The notes under the pieces were generated by a model, which worked only from the letters and a program-made list of their open reading frames with translations, did no database searches and was not told the DNA's origin. Shown piece after piece: positions 18,367 through 27,546 of a stretch of 64,000 bases of DNA. Source of the DNA: Autumnicola edwardsiae (GTDB lineage: Bacteria; Bacteroidota; Bacteroidia; Flavobacteriales; Flavobacteriaceae). The position numbers were made by a program, and so were the translations under genes. The stretch's first letter is position 1; every line of letters begins with the position of its first letter. The stretch is taken from positions 1 to 64,000 of the forward strand of contig NZ_JAVRHP010000004.1 of NCBI RefSeq assembly GCF_031846505.1. Direction: 5' to 3'.

Positions 18367-19068
18367 ATGATTGAAATTAAAGACTTGAACAAGTCCTATA
18401 AAATGGGGAGCAATTCCCTCCATGTACTAAAAGGAATTAATTTTAGTGTTCAGGAAGGGGAGCTTGTTTCTATCATGGGGTCTTCAGGTTCAGGAAAATC
18501 AACGCTGCTCAATATACTGGGAATGTTGGACGAGGCAGATAGTGGCTCTTACACATTGGATGGCTTGCCAATTAAAAATCTTAACGAAAAAATCGCTGCA
18601 AGGTACCGGAATAAGTTTCTGGGCTTTATCTTCCAGTCTTTCAACCTTATTTCGTATAAAAGCGCTTTAGACAATGTCGCGCTTCCGCTCTATTATCAGG
18701 GAGTAAAACGTGGTGAGCGTATAGATACAGCTATGGCTTATCTTGAAAAAGTGGGTCTTGCCAATTGGTCTGGGCACCTGCCAAACGAACTTTCGGGTGG
18801 GCAAAAGCAGCGTGTGGCTATTGCCAGGGCGCTGGCGTCCAATCCAAAAGTATTACTTGCAGATGAGCCTACGGGGGCATTGGATACAAAAACCTCCTAT
18901 GAGGTTATGGATCTTATCCAGGGAATAAACGACGAAGGAAGAACAATACTGGTGGTCACACACGAACATGATATTGCCCAAATGACCAAGCGTATTGTGA
19001 ATTTGAAGGATGGTTTAATTATAGATGATATAAAAGTAGATCAGGTTAGAGCGCTTAGCAATGTTTGA
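18367..19068 (+). CDS. ABC transporter ATP-binding protein, MacB/LolD type
   Basis: 233 residues, a complete nucleotide-binding domain: Walker A GSSGSGKST (about 39-47), Q-loop FIFQSFNLI, signature LSGGQKQRVAIARAL, Walker B VLLADEPTGALD and the switch His in VTHEHD. Length and LNKSYKMGSNSLHVLKGI style match the MacB/LolD subfamily, which drives mechanotransmission rather than substrate translocation. It overlaps the first permease gene by 8 bases. With two permeases, two adaptors and a TolC downstream, it powers a MacAB-TolC-like tripartite efflux complex; substrate unknown. Confidence 0.95.
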   Translation: MIEIKDLNKSYKMGSNSLHVLKGINFSVQEGELVSIMGSSGSGKSTLLNILGMLDEADSGSYTLDGLPIKNLNEKIAARYRNKFLGFIFQSFNLISYKSALDNVALPLYYQGVKRGERIDTAMAYLEKVGLANWSGHLPNELSGGQKQRVAIARALASNPKVLLADEPTGALDTKTSYEVMDLIQGINDEGRTILVVTHEHDIAQMTKRIVNLKDGLIIDDIKVDQVRALSNV

Positions 19069-20308
19069 TATAGAACGATGGCAGGAAATTTTTGAAACGA
19101 TCAGTAAAAATAAGCTGAGGACGTTTCTTACCGGTATATCTGTAGCTTCCGGAATTTTTATTCTCGTAGTGTTACTGGGAATAGGGCAAGGTATGCAGAA
19201 TGGTATCGCCAGTGAATTTAAAGGTGATGCCGAAAATATTCTATACATCTGGACGGGAGTAACTACAAAAGAATACAAGGGACTTAACCCAGGCCGAAGA
19301 ATTACCATGAGAAATGAGGATTTTGATTATACAGTTGAAGCGCATAAGGATGAGCTCGAGTATAAATCCTCCATTTATAGAATTTGGAACGGGACAGTGA
19401 ATTTTGGCAACGAATCTGGCTCCTACAGAGTTGAAGGCGTTATGCCGGATTACCAGTTTCTGGAAAATGAATCTATTTTACAAGGAAGATATATAAATGA
19501 ACAGGACCTGGAAAGTTTCGAGAAGTACGCTGTACTAGGTAAGAAGGTAAAGGATGATCTTTTTAAGGGGGACAAAGATCCCATAGGAGAGTATGTTCAG
19601 ATTTCAGGAATTAATTTTAAGGTAATAGGTGTTTTTTCAGATCCCGCTGGGGAGCGTGAAGAATCGAGGGTTTTTTTACCGCTTAGCACAGCACAACGTG
19701 TTTTTGGAGGATATGATGAAATAAGAAATTTATCTTTTACCCTGGAACAAGAGGAGACTTTTGAGGGAGCCCTTGCCGCATCAGAACGTTTTTCAGCAGA
19801 ACTCGAGAACTATCTTAAAGAAAAACATACCATTGCCCCAGATGATAATAGCGCTGTGAGTATAAATAATTCCCTCGAGAATGCTAAACGTTTTTATGAT
19901 CTTATTGAAATGATACGGCTTTTCTTTTGGGGAGTTGGAATTTGTACAATAGTGGCAGGGATAGTAGGTGTGAGTAATATAATGCTCATCATAGTAAAGG
20001 AAAGAACAAAAGAGATTGGGGTGCGAAAAGCTCTGGGAGCCGAACCTATTTCCATTATTGGGATGGTTTTGCACGAATCTATATTTGTGACTACTATTGC
20101 AGGTTTTGCCGGATTAATTTTTAGCCTGGCGCTCCTGGAATTTGTAGGTCCGCTTATTGAAACACAATATATTTCAAATCCTTCAGTAAATTTTAACGTA
20201 GCTATTTCTACCGTTTTTATTCTGATAGTTGCCGGCGCACTGGCGGGTTTTTTCCCGGCGAGGCGTGCTGCTAAAATAAAACCAATTGTTGCCTTAAGAG
20301 ACGAATAA
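19061..20308 (+). CDS. MacB-type ABC transporter permease 1
   Basis: 415 residues with the FtsX/MacB topology: one N-terminal transmembrane helix (about 22-44, SVASGIFILVVLLGIGQGM), a large periplasmic MacB_PCD-type domain (about 45-280) and three C-terminal helices beginning at LFFWGVGICTIVAGIVGVSNIMLIIVKERTKEIGVRKALGA, the family signature. No NBD is fused; it must use the separate ATPase encoded just upstream. It is followed 1 base later by a paralogous permease, suggesting a heterodimeric transporter. Confidence 0.95.
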   Translation: MFDIERWQEIFETISKNKLRTFLTGISVASGIFILVVLLGIGQGMQNGIASEFKGDAENILYIWTGVTTKEYKGLNPGRRITMRNEDFDYTVEAHKDELEYKSSIYRIWNGTVNFGNESGSYRVEGVMPDYQFLENESILQGRYINEQDLESFEKYAVLGKKVKDDLFKGDKDPIGEYVQISGINFKVIGVFSDPAGEREESRVFLPLSTAQRVFGGYDEIRNLSFTLEQEETFEGALAASERFSAELENYLKEKHTIAPDDNSAVSINNSLENAKRFYDLIEMIRLFFWGVGICTIVAGIVGVSNIMLIIVKERTKEIGVRKALGAEPISIIGMVLHESIFVTTIAGFAGLIFSLALLEFVGPLIETQYISNPSVNFNVAISTVFILIVAGALAGFFPARRAAKIKPIVALRDE

Positions 20309-20309
20309 C

Positions 20310-21575
20310 ATGTTCAGCAGGGATAAATGGAGTGAAATAATTGAAGCCTTAAGTTCTAACTGGTTTAGAACTTTACTCACGGCTTTTGGAGTTTTGTGGG
20401 GAATATTTATCCTTGTAATCCTTTTGGCTGCCGGTAAAGGCCTGGAAAATGGGGTGAAGCAGGGCTTTGGTGGCATTGCTACCAACAGCATGTTTATGTG
20501 GACTCAAACTGCTTCCAAATCTTATAAAGGCATGCCTAAAGGTAGAAGGTACAATTTTAAAATTGGGGATGTCTCCTCACTAAAGCAGAATATTCCGGAA
20601 CTCAGATTTGTGTCGCCGCGAAATCAACTTGGTGGATTTGGTGGTGCCAACAATGTGGTGCGGGGTTTGAATACAGGGGCATTTGATGTTTATGGGGATT
20701 ATCCCGAGATCATTCAGCAGGAGCCTATGGATATCACTTCAGGACGGTTTATAAATTACAACGATATTCAGGGTAATAGAAAAGTGGCTGTTATTGGCGA
20801 CGGGGTAAGAAGAGAATTGTATGAAATAGGGGAAGAAGTTATTGGTACATACATAAAGATTAGTGGAGTAAACTTTATGGTGGTTGGAACTTACAAGAAA
20901 AAAGGAAACGGAGGAGGCAATGCTGAAGAAGCACAAAAGCAGATTTTTGTTCCCTTTACAGCTTTTTCTCAAGCTTTTAATATGGGAGAGACTGTTGGCT
21001 GGATGGCTATAACTGCAGATGATGGTTCGTCTATAACAAACCTGAAGTCGCGAGTATTCGAAATTATGAAGGAAAGGCACTCCATACATCCGGAAGATGA
21101 CCGTGCTATTGGAAACTTCGATTTATATGAAGAATTCAGTAAAATTAACGGGCTTTTTATAGCTCTTAAGGGAGTTGCCTATTTTGTGGGGATCCTTGTT
21201 TTACTTTCCGGGGTTATTGGGATAAGCAATATAATGTTAATTGTGGTAAAGGAAAGAACTAATGAAATTGGGATTAGACGTGCCCTTGGCGCTACTCCCT
21301 GGTCAATTAGGGGGCAGATCCTTATGGAATCCATTTTCCTCACTGTTGTTTCAGGAATGGCAGGAATTGCAATGGCAACGGGGATAATTGCTTTAATTAA
21401 TATGCAGATGGCAGGAATGGACACTTCAGAAATGATGTTTGCCAATCCCAGTGTAGACCTGGGAGTAGTATTCACAGCCCTTGCAATTTTAATGCTTTCG
21501 GGACTACTTGCCGGTTTAATTCCGGCTCAGAATGCAATAAAAATTCAACCGGTAGATGCATTAAGAACAGAATAA
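20310..21575 (+). CDS. MacB-type ABC transporter permease 2
   Basis: 421 residues, paralogous to permease 1 with the same layout: N-terminal helix (ALLTAFGVLWGIFILVILLAAGKGL region), periplasmic domain, and three C-terminal helices with GVIGISNIMLIVVKERTNEIGIRRALGATPWSIRGQILMES. The periplasmic domain has a Gly-rich GGFGGANNVVRG segment absent from its partner. Gene order and 1-base spacing imply coexpression with permease 1 and ATPase. Confidence 0.95.
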   Translation: MFSRDKWSEIIEALSSNWFRTLLTAFGVLWGIFILVILLAAGKGLENGVKQGFGGIATNSMFMWTQTASKSYKGMPKGRRYNFKIGDVSSLKQNIPELRFVSPRNQLGGFGGANNVVRGLNTGAFDVYGDYPEIIQQEPMDITSGRFINYNDIQGNRKVAVIGDGVRRELYEIGEEVIGTYIKISGVNFMVVGTYKKKGNGGGNAEEAQKQIFVPFTAFSQAFNMGETVGWMAITADDGSSITNLKSRVFEIMKERHSIHPEDDRAIGNFDLYEEFSKINGLFIALKGVAYFVGILVLLSGVIGISNIMLIVVKERTNEIGIRRALGATPWSIRGQILMESIFLTVVSGMAGIAMATGIIALINMQMAGMDTSEMMFANPSVDLGVVFTALAILMLSGLLAGLIPAQNAIKIQPVDALRTE

Positions 21576-21600
21576 AAAAGATAAATAATACGATCAACAA

Positions 21601-22719
21601 ATGAAAAAAGTTTTCACCATCATCATTCTAGCACTAATAGCAGTAACCTTCTTTGGAGCTCTTTACTACTTGTATCAGAAAAACCAGGAAGACCCTGTTA
21701 CATACGAAACCGAGCAGCCTTCAGAACAAAACATTATTAAGAAAACGGTTGCTACGGGAAGTATTGTACCCAAAGAGGAAGTGCTTATTAAACCAAATAT
21801 TTCTGGAATTATAGATGAAATTTACATTGAAGCAGGAGAACAAATAAAATCCGGCGATTTAATAGCACGAATCAGGGTCATCCCTAATGTTTCTTCTTTG
21901 CAAAGTGCTAAAGATGGCGTTGCTACTGCAAAAATTAATTTCGACAACGAACAGCAAAATTACAACCGTCAAAAAGCTTTGTACGATAAAGGAGTGATTT
22001 CAGCTAACGATTTTCAGTCGGCAGAAGTAGCTTATAAAAGAGCACAGCAGTCATACAAATCTGCACAACAGAACTTTGAAATTATCCGTACCGGTACCAC
22101 CAGTGGGATTGGAACTGCGGCAAATACCTTAATTCGTTCAACAATAGACGGGATGGTGTTGGATGTGCCTGTAAAAACAGGGAACCAGGTTATAGAAAGT
22201 AATAACTTTAACGATGGGACAACGATTGCTACTTTGGCCGATGTGAATAAAATGATTTTTGAAGGGAAAGTTGATGAAAGTGAAGTGGGTAAAATTAAAG
22301 AAGATCTTCCTCTTGAAATAAGTGTGGGCGCTATAGAAGATAAAACTTTTAATGCAGTCCTTGATTACATTGCTCCTAAAGGGGTTGAAGAGAATGGTGC
22401 CATTCAGTTTGATATTAAAGGTACGCTGGAAAAAGCAGACACTACTTTTATACGTGCAGGCTTAAGTGCCAATGCCTCTATTATACTTGCAAAGGTAGAT
22501 AGTGTTTTGGCTATAAAAGAGGCGCTTGTACAATTTGATCCGGAAACACAGCAGCCTTATGTTGAGGTTGAAACAGGAGATCAGCAGTTTGAGCGCAAAG
22601 ATTTAGAACTTGGGGTAAGTGACGGGATATATGTGGAAGTAAAGGATGGAATTACCAAAGATTCAAAAATAAAAGTCTGGAACCAGCTAAAGCCGGCCCA
22701 GGCATTCACTTCTAATTAG
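21601..22719 (+). CDS. Efflux RND/MacA-type periplasmic adaptor 1
   Basis: 372 residues: N-terminal membrane anchor (about 4-24), lipoyl/barrel-sandwich half (VPKEEVLIKPNISGIIDEIYIEAGEQIKSGDLIARI), alpha-hairpin (about 95-165, NYNRQKALYDKGVISANDFQSAEVAYKRAQQSY region), second lipoyl half (STIDGMVLDVPVKTGNQV) and beta-barrel with FEGKVDESEVGKIKEDLPLEI. This is the HlyD/MacA membrane-fusion family, bridging inner-membrane permease to TolC. It sits 25 bases after permease 2. A second adaptor is encoded after the TolC gene. Confidence 0.94.
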   Translation: MKKVFTIIILALIAVTFFGALYYLYQKNQEDPVTYETEQPSEQNIIKKTVATGSIVPKEEVLIKPNISGIIDEIYIEAGEQIKSGDLIARIRVIPNVSSLQSAKDGVATAKINFDNEQQNYNRQKALYDKGVISANDFQSAEVAYKRAQQSYKSAQQNFEIIRTGTTSGIGTAANTLIRSTIDGMVLDVPVKTGNQVIESNNFNDGTTIATLADVNKMIFEGKVDESEVGKIKEDLPLEISVGAIEDKTFNAVLDYIAPKGVEENGAIQFDIKGTLEKADTTFIRAGLSANASIILAKVDSVLAIKEALVQFDPETQQPYVEVETGDQQFERKDLELGVSDGIYVEVKDGITKDSKIKVWNQLKPAQAFTSN

Positions 22720-22778
22720 CTTTAATTAAAGTGTAACATCTTTCAATTATTACATACATATCTTTCACAACCATTATT

Positions 22779-24215
22779 ATGAATAAATTCAGCTTTTTAG
22801 CCATTTTGCTTTTTACAGGTCTTATGGCTAACGCACAGGAAAATGAATGGACACTACAAGAGTGTGTAAATCGTGCTTTAGAAAACAATATTTCTATAAA
22901 GCAGTCACAACTGGATCTTGAAGCAGCCGAAATTGAGAGGCTCGACGCTCTTGGTAATTTTATTCCCAGTGTAAATGCTTCAGCAAGTAATTCCTGGAAT
23001 ACAGGTTTGACCACAAACGTCACTACGGGTGTTCTTCAAACGCAAACCACGAGGAACTTTTCTGCAGGAGTTACTGCCAGTCTTACATTATTCGACGGGC
23101 TTCGCAACTTTAAACAGTTGCAGCGGGCGAGGATATCCCGTCTTGCGGCAGAATATTCCCTGGAGCAGATGGAAAATGACATTACACTTTTTGTTGTAGA
23201 TTCTTACCTTCAGGTTTTGTTTAATAAACAGAATCTTGAAGTTTTAAGGTCCCAAAATACTGTCACTCAGGAACAGCTGGAGAGAACGCAGGAACTCGTG
23301 GATGCAGGAAGTGTGCCTGAAGGTGATTTGCTGGAAATTAGGGCCTCCAATGCAGATGAGCGGCAACGGATTATCCTTGCTGAAAACAATGTGAGAATTT
23401 CATTAATTAACCTTGCACAAATCCTTTTGATCAAGGATTACGAGAATTTTGATATTGTAGAGAGGGATTACGACATTTTGGGGACAGAAGTTCTTGATAA
23501 TTCAGTTGGCAGTATTATTGAAAGAGCTAAAGAAGAACGTTCTGAAATTAAAATAGCCGAAACAAACCAGGAGTTGGCAGAACTAGATGTGGAAATGGCT
23601 CGTGCTGCGTATTTACCGAGTTTGGGAGCTTTCTTTAATTATAATACGCGGGAATCTGGTGCCGGTAGAATTGTTGATGTCCAACCTGACCCCGATGAAC
23701 CAACACGGCAGATTGGGGTGGTAGAAAATACCGGAGACATAGTGGTTACCCCTAATACCATTAGTACTCTTGGTAACCCTTTACCTTTTTTCGAGCAGTT
23801 GGAAAGGAATGATGGTATTAGTTATGGTGTACAGTTAAATATTCCAATTTTCAATGGTTGGTCTACACGAAACCAGGTAAAAAGAAGTGAAATTAACGTA
23901 AAGAGGACAGAGTATCAATTGGAGCAGGCAGAGCTGGACCTGGAGGCAAACGTGTACCAGGCTTATGTGGATGCAGAAGGAGCTTATGAAGCTTACGAGG
24001 CAGCCATCGTTGCTGCAAATGCGCAGGAATTGGCCTATGAATATGCTAACCAGCGTTTTGAAGTAGGTCTAACCAATGCTTTTGACTTTAGCCAGGCAAA
24101 AGTAAGGTACGAGAACGCTCAGAGAGAGGTTTTAAGAGCAAAATATGATTATATATTTAATATAAAAGTTATAGAATTGTATTTTGGGATGCCTGTTACT
24201 GAATTAAAATTTTAA
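22779..24215 (+). CDS. TolC family outer-membrane efflux protein
   Basis: 478 residues with a signal peptide (FSFLAILLFTGLMANAQ, cut near residue 19) and the two repeated TolC halves: WTLQECVNRALENNISIKQSQLDLEAAEIE early and YGVQLNIPIFNGWSTRNQVKRSEINVKRTEYQLEQAELDLE late, each ending with the long coiled-coil hairpin. It forms the outer-membrane exit duct for the upstream ABC efflux system. It is separated by 2 bases from adaptor 2. Confidence 0.95.
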   Translation: MNKFSFLAILLFTGLMANAQENEWTLQECVNRALENNISIKQSQLDLEAAEIERLDALGNFIPSVNASASNSWNTGLTTNVTTGVLQTQTTRNFSAGVTASLTLFDGLRNFKQLQRARISRLAAEYSLEQMENDITLFVVDSYLQVLFNKQNLEVLRSQNTVTQEQLERTQELVDAGSVPEGDLLEIRASNADERQRIILAENNVRISLINLAQILLIKDYENFDIVERDYDILGTEVLDNSVGSIIERAKEERSEIKIAETNQELAELDVEMARAAYLPSLGAFFNYNTRESGAGRIVDVQPDPDEPTRQIGVVENTGDIVVTPNTISTLGNPLPFFEQLERNDGISYGVQLNIPIFNGWSTRNQVKRSEINVKRTEYQLEQAELDLEANVYQAYVDAEGAYEAYEAAIVAANAQELAYEYANQRFEVGLTNAFDFSQAKVRYENAQREVLRAKYDYIFNIKVIELYFGMPVTELKF

Positions 24216-24217
24216 AC

Positions 24218-25483
24218 ATGAAAAAGAAAACTATCTATATAGTTATAGGGGTTATATTAGCTCTTATCGTTCTGCTTATCGTTGGAAAGAAGGCAGGGTG
24301 GTATGGCAAAACTGGCAATTTTAAGCAAGTTGAAATAACCGAGGCGCAGCCTATCAGTATAACGGAAACAGTTTCTGCAACAGGAAAAATTCAGCCGGAG
24401 GTAGAGGTAAAATTATCTTCGGAGGTTTCAGGAGAAATTATTGATCTTCCGGTGGTTGAGGGACAAATGGTGGAAAAGGGTGATTTACTTGTACGCGTAA
24501 ACCCTGATATTTACCAGTCCAGCGTTCAGCGTGCAGAGGCAGGGCTTCAGAACATGCGAGCAAACTATGCACAGTCGCAGGCAAGTTTAAAGCAGGCGAC
24601 CGCAAATTATGAGCGGAACAAGCAACTTTTCGAAAAAGGGGTGATCTCTAAAGCAGAATGGGATCAAATTGTCTCTAATTACGAAATGGCAGAGGCGAGT
24701 AAGGAATCTGCTTTTTATAACATGCAAAGTTCAGCCGCCTCTGTTACCGAGGCGAGGGATAATCTTAGCAGGACAAATATTTATGCCCCTATGACCGGTA
24801 CAATTTCTAAACTTGATGCCGAATTAGGGGAAAGAGTAGTAGGAACGCAACAAATGGCCGGAACGGAAATTATGAGGGTGGCCGATCTTTCCAATATGGA
24901 AGTGGAAGTTGACGTAAACGAAAATGATATCGTAAAAGTTTCTGTTGGCGATTCTACTATTGTAGAAGTCGATGCTTACCTGGGAAAGGAATTTAAAGGT
25001 CTCGTTACTGAGATTTCCAACTCTGCCGATTCAGACTTAACTTCAGATCAGGTGACAAACTTTAAGGTAAAAGTGCGTATCCTTGAGAATTCCTATCAGG
25101 ATCTTACTGAGGGAAAACCTGAAAATTTCTCTCCTTTTCGTCCGGGAATGACTGCCACTGTAGATATTATAACAAATAACCGAAATGATGTGCTGGGGGT
25201 TCCAATTAGTGCTATAGTTATTAAAAGTGACACTACAGCAAATGGATCGGGATCTGGGAATGCAGATTCGTCCCAGGAACGTTTCGAGGCTGTATTCTTA
25301 AAAGATGGAGATGAGGCGAAGCTACAGGTAGTTCAAACCGGGATTCAGGACGATTCACAAATAGAAATTACCGAAGGGCTTAATGAAGGGGATGTCGTAA
25401 TTACCGGGCCCTACAATACTGTTACAAAAAGTCTTAACGCCGGAGATAAAGTTGAAGTAGCGGGGAATCCTGCTCAGGAATAA
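24218..25483 (+). CDS. Efflux periplasmic adaptor 2 (HlyD/MacA type)
   Basis: 421 residues with an N-terminal transmembrane anchor (about 5-22), lipoyl half (GKIQPEVEVKLSSEVSGEIIDLPVVEGQMVEKGDLLVRV), long alpha-hairpin (about 95-165) with NKQLFEKGVISKAEWDQIVSNYEMAEAS, second lipoyl half (IYAPMTGTISKLDAELGERVV), barrel and a C-terminal membrane-proximal domain with RPGMTATVDI. It is clearly a separate adaptor from the one at 21601, with a longer C-terminal region containing a Gly/Ser-rich insert (TTANGSGSGNADSSQ). Confidence 0.94.
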   Translation: MKKKTIYIVIGVILALIVLLIVGKKAGWYGKTGNFKQVEITEAQPISITETVSATGKIQPEVEVKLSSEVSGEIIDLPVVEGQMVEKGDLLVRVNPDIYQSSVQRAEAGLQNMRANYAQSQASLKQATANYERNKQLFEKGVISKAEWDQIVSNYEMAEASKESAFYNMQSSAASVTEARDNLSRTNIYAPMTGTISKLDAELGERVVGTQQMAGTEIMRVADLSNMEVEVDVNENDIVKVSVGDSTIVEVDAYLGKEFKGLVTEISNSADSDLTSDQVTNFKVKVRILENSYQDLTEGKPENFSPFRPGMTATVDIITNNRNDVLGVPISAIVIKSDTTANGSGSGNADSSQERFEAVFLKDGDEAKLQVVQTGIQDDSQIEITEGLNEGDVVITGPYNTVTKSLNAGDKVEVAGNPAQE

Positions 25484-25495
25484 AAAAGATTAACT

Positions 25496-26155
25496 TTGGC
25501 TACTATATTCTGTTTAGAAACCGCCACAACCAATTGCTCTGTAGCTATAGCTAAGGATGGAGCGGTTCTGGCATTAAAGGAAGATTATAATAATAACTAT
25601 TCTCATGCAGAAAAACTGCATGTTTTTATTGAGGAAATTCTTAAGGACAACGACCTGAAAACTACAGATCTGGATGCTATAGCTGTTAGCAAAGGGCCTG
25701 GATCGTACACTGGTTTAAGAATTGGCGTTTCCGCGGCCAAGGGCTTATGTTTTTCCCTGGGCATCCCTCTAATTTCTGTTCCCACCCTTACCTCTCTTGC
25801 CCACCAGATTACTATAGAAGGAGGATATATAATTCCTTTGCTGGATGCCAGGAGAATGGAAGTTTATTCAGCAGTCTTCAGTAAAGATTTTGAGCAGGTA
25901 AGGGAAACAAAGGCAGAAGTCTTAGATCAAAATTTTTACCGGGAATACCTGGAGAGGGACAAGGTTTATTTTATTGGTAATGGAGTGGATAAGTTTCAGA
26001 AGATATGCCACGATCCCAATGCGGTTTTTATAGAAGGTAAATTGCCTTCAGCAAGAGAAATGGCTTCTTTAGCAAACGAAAAATATAAAATAAGCGACAT
26101 GGAAGATGTCGCTTATTTTGAACCGTATTATCTAAAAGATTTTATAGCTGGATAA
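25496..26155 (+). CDS. tsaB: tRNA threonylcarbamoyladenosine biosynthesis protein TsaB
   Basis: 219 residues of the ASKHA-fold protein that partners TsaD in making t6A37 of ANN-decoding tRNAs. Signatures are MATIFCLETATTNCSVAIAKDG, AVSKGPGSYTGLRIGVSAAKGLCF and SVPTLTSLAHQ. The TTG start at 25496 gives the N-terminus typical of the family; although TTG is part of a TAACTTTG string, no -33 TTG is suitably spaced, so that string is probably not a promoter and the gene may be read through from the efflux operon 12 bases upstream. The last 70 bases contain a perfect hairpin (26087-26119). Confidence 0.95.
   Translation: MATIFCLETATTNCSVAIAKDGAVLALKEDYNNNYSHAEKLHVFIEEILKDNDLKTTDLDAIAVSKGPGSYTGLRIGVSAAKGLCFSLGIPLISVPTLTSLAHQITIEGGYIIPLLDARRMEVYSAVFSKDFEQVRETKAEVLDQNFYREYLERDKVYFIGNGVDKFQKICHDPNAVFIEGKLPSAREMASLANEKYKISDMEDVAYFEPYYLKDFIAG
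26087..26119. terminator. Hairpin inside the 3' end of tsaB, terminator-like
   Basis: Perfect 14-bp inverted repeat AAAATAAGCGACAT / ATGTCGCTTATTTT with a 5-base loop, wholly inside the coding sequence. It has T-rich ends on both strands and lies between convergent genes tsaB and mscS, so it may act as a bidirectional terminator. There is no long uninterrupted T run, hence the moderate confidence. Confidence 0.5.
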
Positions 26156-26168
26156 AATCCGCTAACCG

Positions 26169-27044
26169 CTATGTTTCTTTTGTTGGTTTTAGATCTTTTT
26201 CAACCGTTCCATTCATCTTGGTTTGATCGTAAATGTAAACATCACGCTGAGGATAAGGTATGGTCATTCCGGCTGCTTCCAATCGTATTTTACCTTCTTC
26301 TATCATATACCAGTGGATATCCCAAAAAACACTGTTAGGAGCAAAATATCTTACTAATATATTAACCGAATTGTCACCAAGTTCTCCAACCAGGATTTGC
26401 GGTGCCGGATCTTCTACAATATCTTTTTGCTCCTTTACCAGGTTCTCAAGTACTTCTTTGGCTTTTTTGATATCATTATCATAAGAGATTCCGAAGGTTA
26501 AATTTTCCCTTCTGGTTTCATTATGACTATAATTGGTTATGTTATCGTTACTAAGCTCGCCATTAGGTATTACCACCCGTTGATTTCCAAAGGTGTTAAG
26601 TTTAGTGTAGAAGAGGGAAATTTCTACCACACTCCCGGAAACACCCTGAGCTTCAATCCAGTCACCAAGTTTAAATGGTTTTAGCATTATAATCAGTACC
26701 CCACCGGCAAAGTTGGAGAGGGATCCCTGTAATGCAAGTCCAATGGCCAGACCAGCGGCACCTATAGCCGCAACAAGGGAAGTAGTTTCTATGCCCAGCT
26801 GGGAAATAACCACTACAAACAGTAGGATCTTTAATCCCCAGTTAATGAGGCTAACAATAAAATTTTCAAGAGCAGGATCGTAGCCTTTCATATCCGCTAT
26901 TTTCCGAATATATTTAACTACAATTCTTATAATCCATAAACCAACGACAAGCATTAAAATTGCCGCCAGAAGATCTGGTAAAAAGTCGATTAATTTTTGG
27001 GTGTACTCTTTAGCATACATTTCCCAATTTTGAATTTGATCCAT
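26169..27044 (-). CDS. Small-conductance mechanosensitive channel, MscS family
   Basis: 291 residues, the compact three-helix MscS form. Helix TM1 (DLLAAILMLVVGLWIIRIVV), TM2 (LKILLFVVVISQLGIETTSLVA) and the pore helix AAIGAAGLAIGLALQGSLSNFAGGVLIIML are followed by the beta domain FKLGDWIEAQGVSGSVVEISLFYTKLNTFGNQRVVIPNGELSNDNITNYS and the mixed C-terminal domain. It would open on membrane tension during hypo-osmotic shock. It is convergent with tsaB, with 13 bases between the stops. Confidence 0.95.
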   Translation of the reverse strand: MDQIQNWEMYAKEYTQKLIDFLPDLLAAILMLVVGLWIIRIVVKYIRKIADMKGYDPALENFIVSLINWGLKILLFVVVISQLGIETTSLVAAIGAAGLAIGLALQGSLSNFAGGVLIIMLKPFKLGDWIEAQGVSGSVVEISLFYTKLNTFGNQRVVIPNGELSNDNITNYSHNETRRENLTFGISYDNDIKKAKEVLENLVKEQKDIVEDPAPQILVGELGDNSVNILVRYFAPNSVFWDIHWYMIEEGKIRLEAAGMTIPYPQRDVYIYDQTKMNGTVEKDLKPTKET

Positions 27045-27151
27045 TTTTTAAAATTTTGTGCAAATTCAAATTTTAGCCAAAGAAAAAGGAATTTTAAGTG
27101 TTAATTCTTGTTAAAGGTGGTTACCTGAGCTCTTTTCTATATTCTTTAAAT

Positions 27152-27176
27152 AAAAAAGCTCCCGACCTACGGGAGC
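27152..27176 (-). terminator. Terminator of the dodecin gene
   Basis: On the minus strand, stem GCTCCCG / CGGGAGC with a 5-base loop followed by six T. It lies 25 bases past the dodecin stop. Confidence 0.82.
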
Positions 27177-27200
27177 ATGATCAAAAAATTAAAGAAGTAA

Positions 27201-27401
27201 TTAATCTACTTCAAAAGTGATTTTCACATTTACCCGATAATCTACCAGATTTTCTCCTTCTACATTAGCAGTTTGCTCTTTAAGATATACGGAGCGTATA
27301 TTTTTTACAGATTTTGCTGCATGCTTAACAGCATTTTTTGCAGCATCTTCCCAGCTTTTATTGGAATTTGCCATTACTTCTATTACTTTTAAAACAGCCA
27401 T
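27201..27401 (-). CDS. Dodecin family protein
   Basis: 66 residues, full dodecin length. The pattern VIEVMANSNKSWEDAAKNAVKHAAKSVKNIRSVYLKEQTANVEGENLVDYRVNVKITFEVD fits the beta-alpha-beta-beta fold of dodecins, which form dodecamers storing flavins or CoA-type ligands and protecting from photo-damage. The Trp used for flavin stacking is not at the archaeal position, so the ligand type cannot be set. A minus-strand TAATTTTG -7 box lies at 27446-27453 and a terminator follows at 27152-27176: a monocistronic unit. Confidence 0.92.
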   Translation of the reverse strand: MAVLKVIEVMANSNKSWEDAAKNAVKHAAKSVKNIRSVYLKEQTANVEGENLVDYRVNVKITFEVD

Positions 27402-27445
27402 AATATTTAGTTTTTGTGGTTAATAAAATGTTTATACTTAAGTTA

Positions 27446-27453
27446 CAAAATTA
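27446..27453 (-). promoter_or_regulatory. -7 box of the dodecin gene
   Basis: TAATTTTG on the minus strand, 44 bases upstream of the dodecin ATG. No TTG at standard distance was found. Confidence 0.4.
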
Positions 27454-27546
27454 GGAAGGCTAATTTGTTAAACTTTTAATAACCTTTGTGCCGAAGCTTA
27501 TTACTTAAAAAGCTGCACTTTTGCTGGCCGAAAAGAATTCAGGTTT

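Noticed and set aside
25491..25498. TAACTTTG string as a tsaB promoter
   Set aside because: No TTG at 17-23 bases upstream and the predicted transcription start would fall after the start codon.
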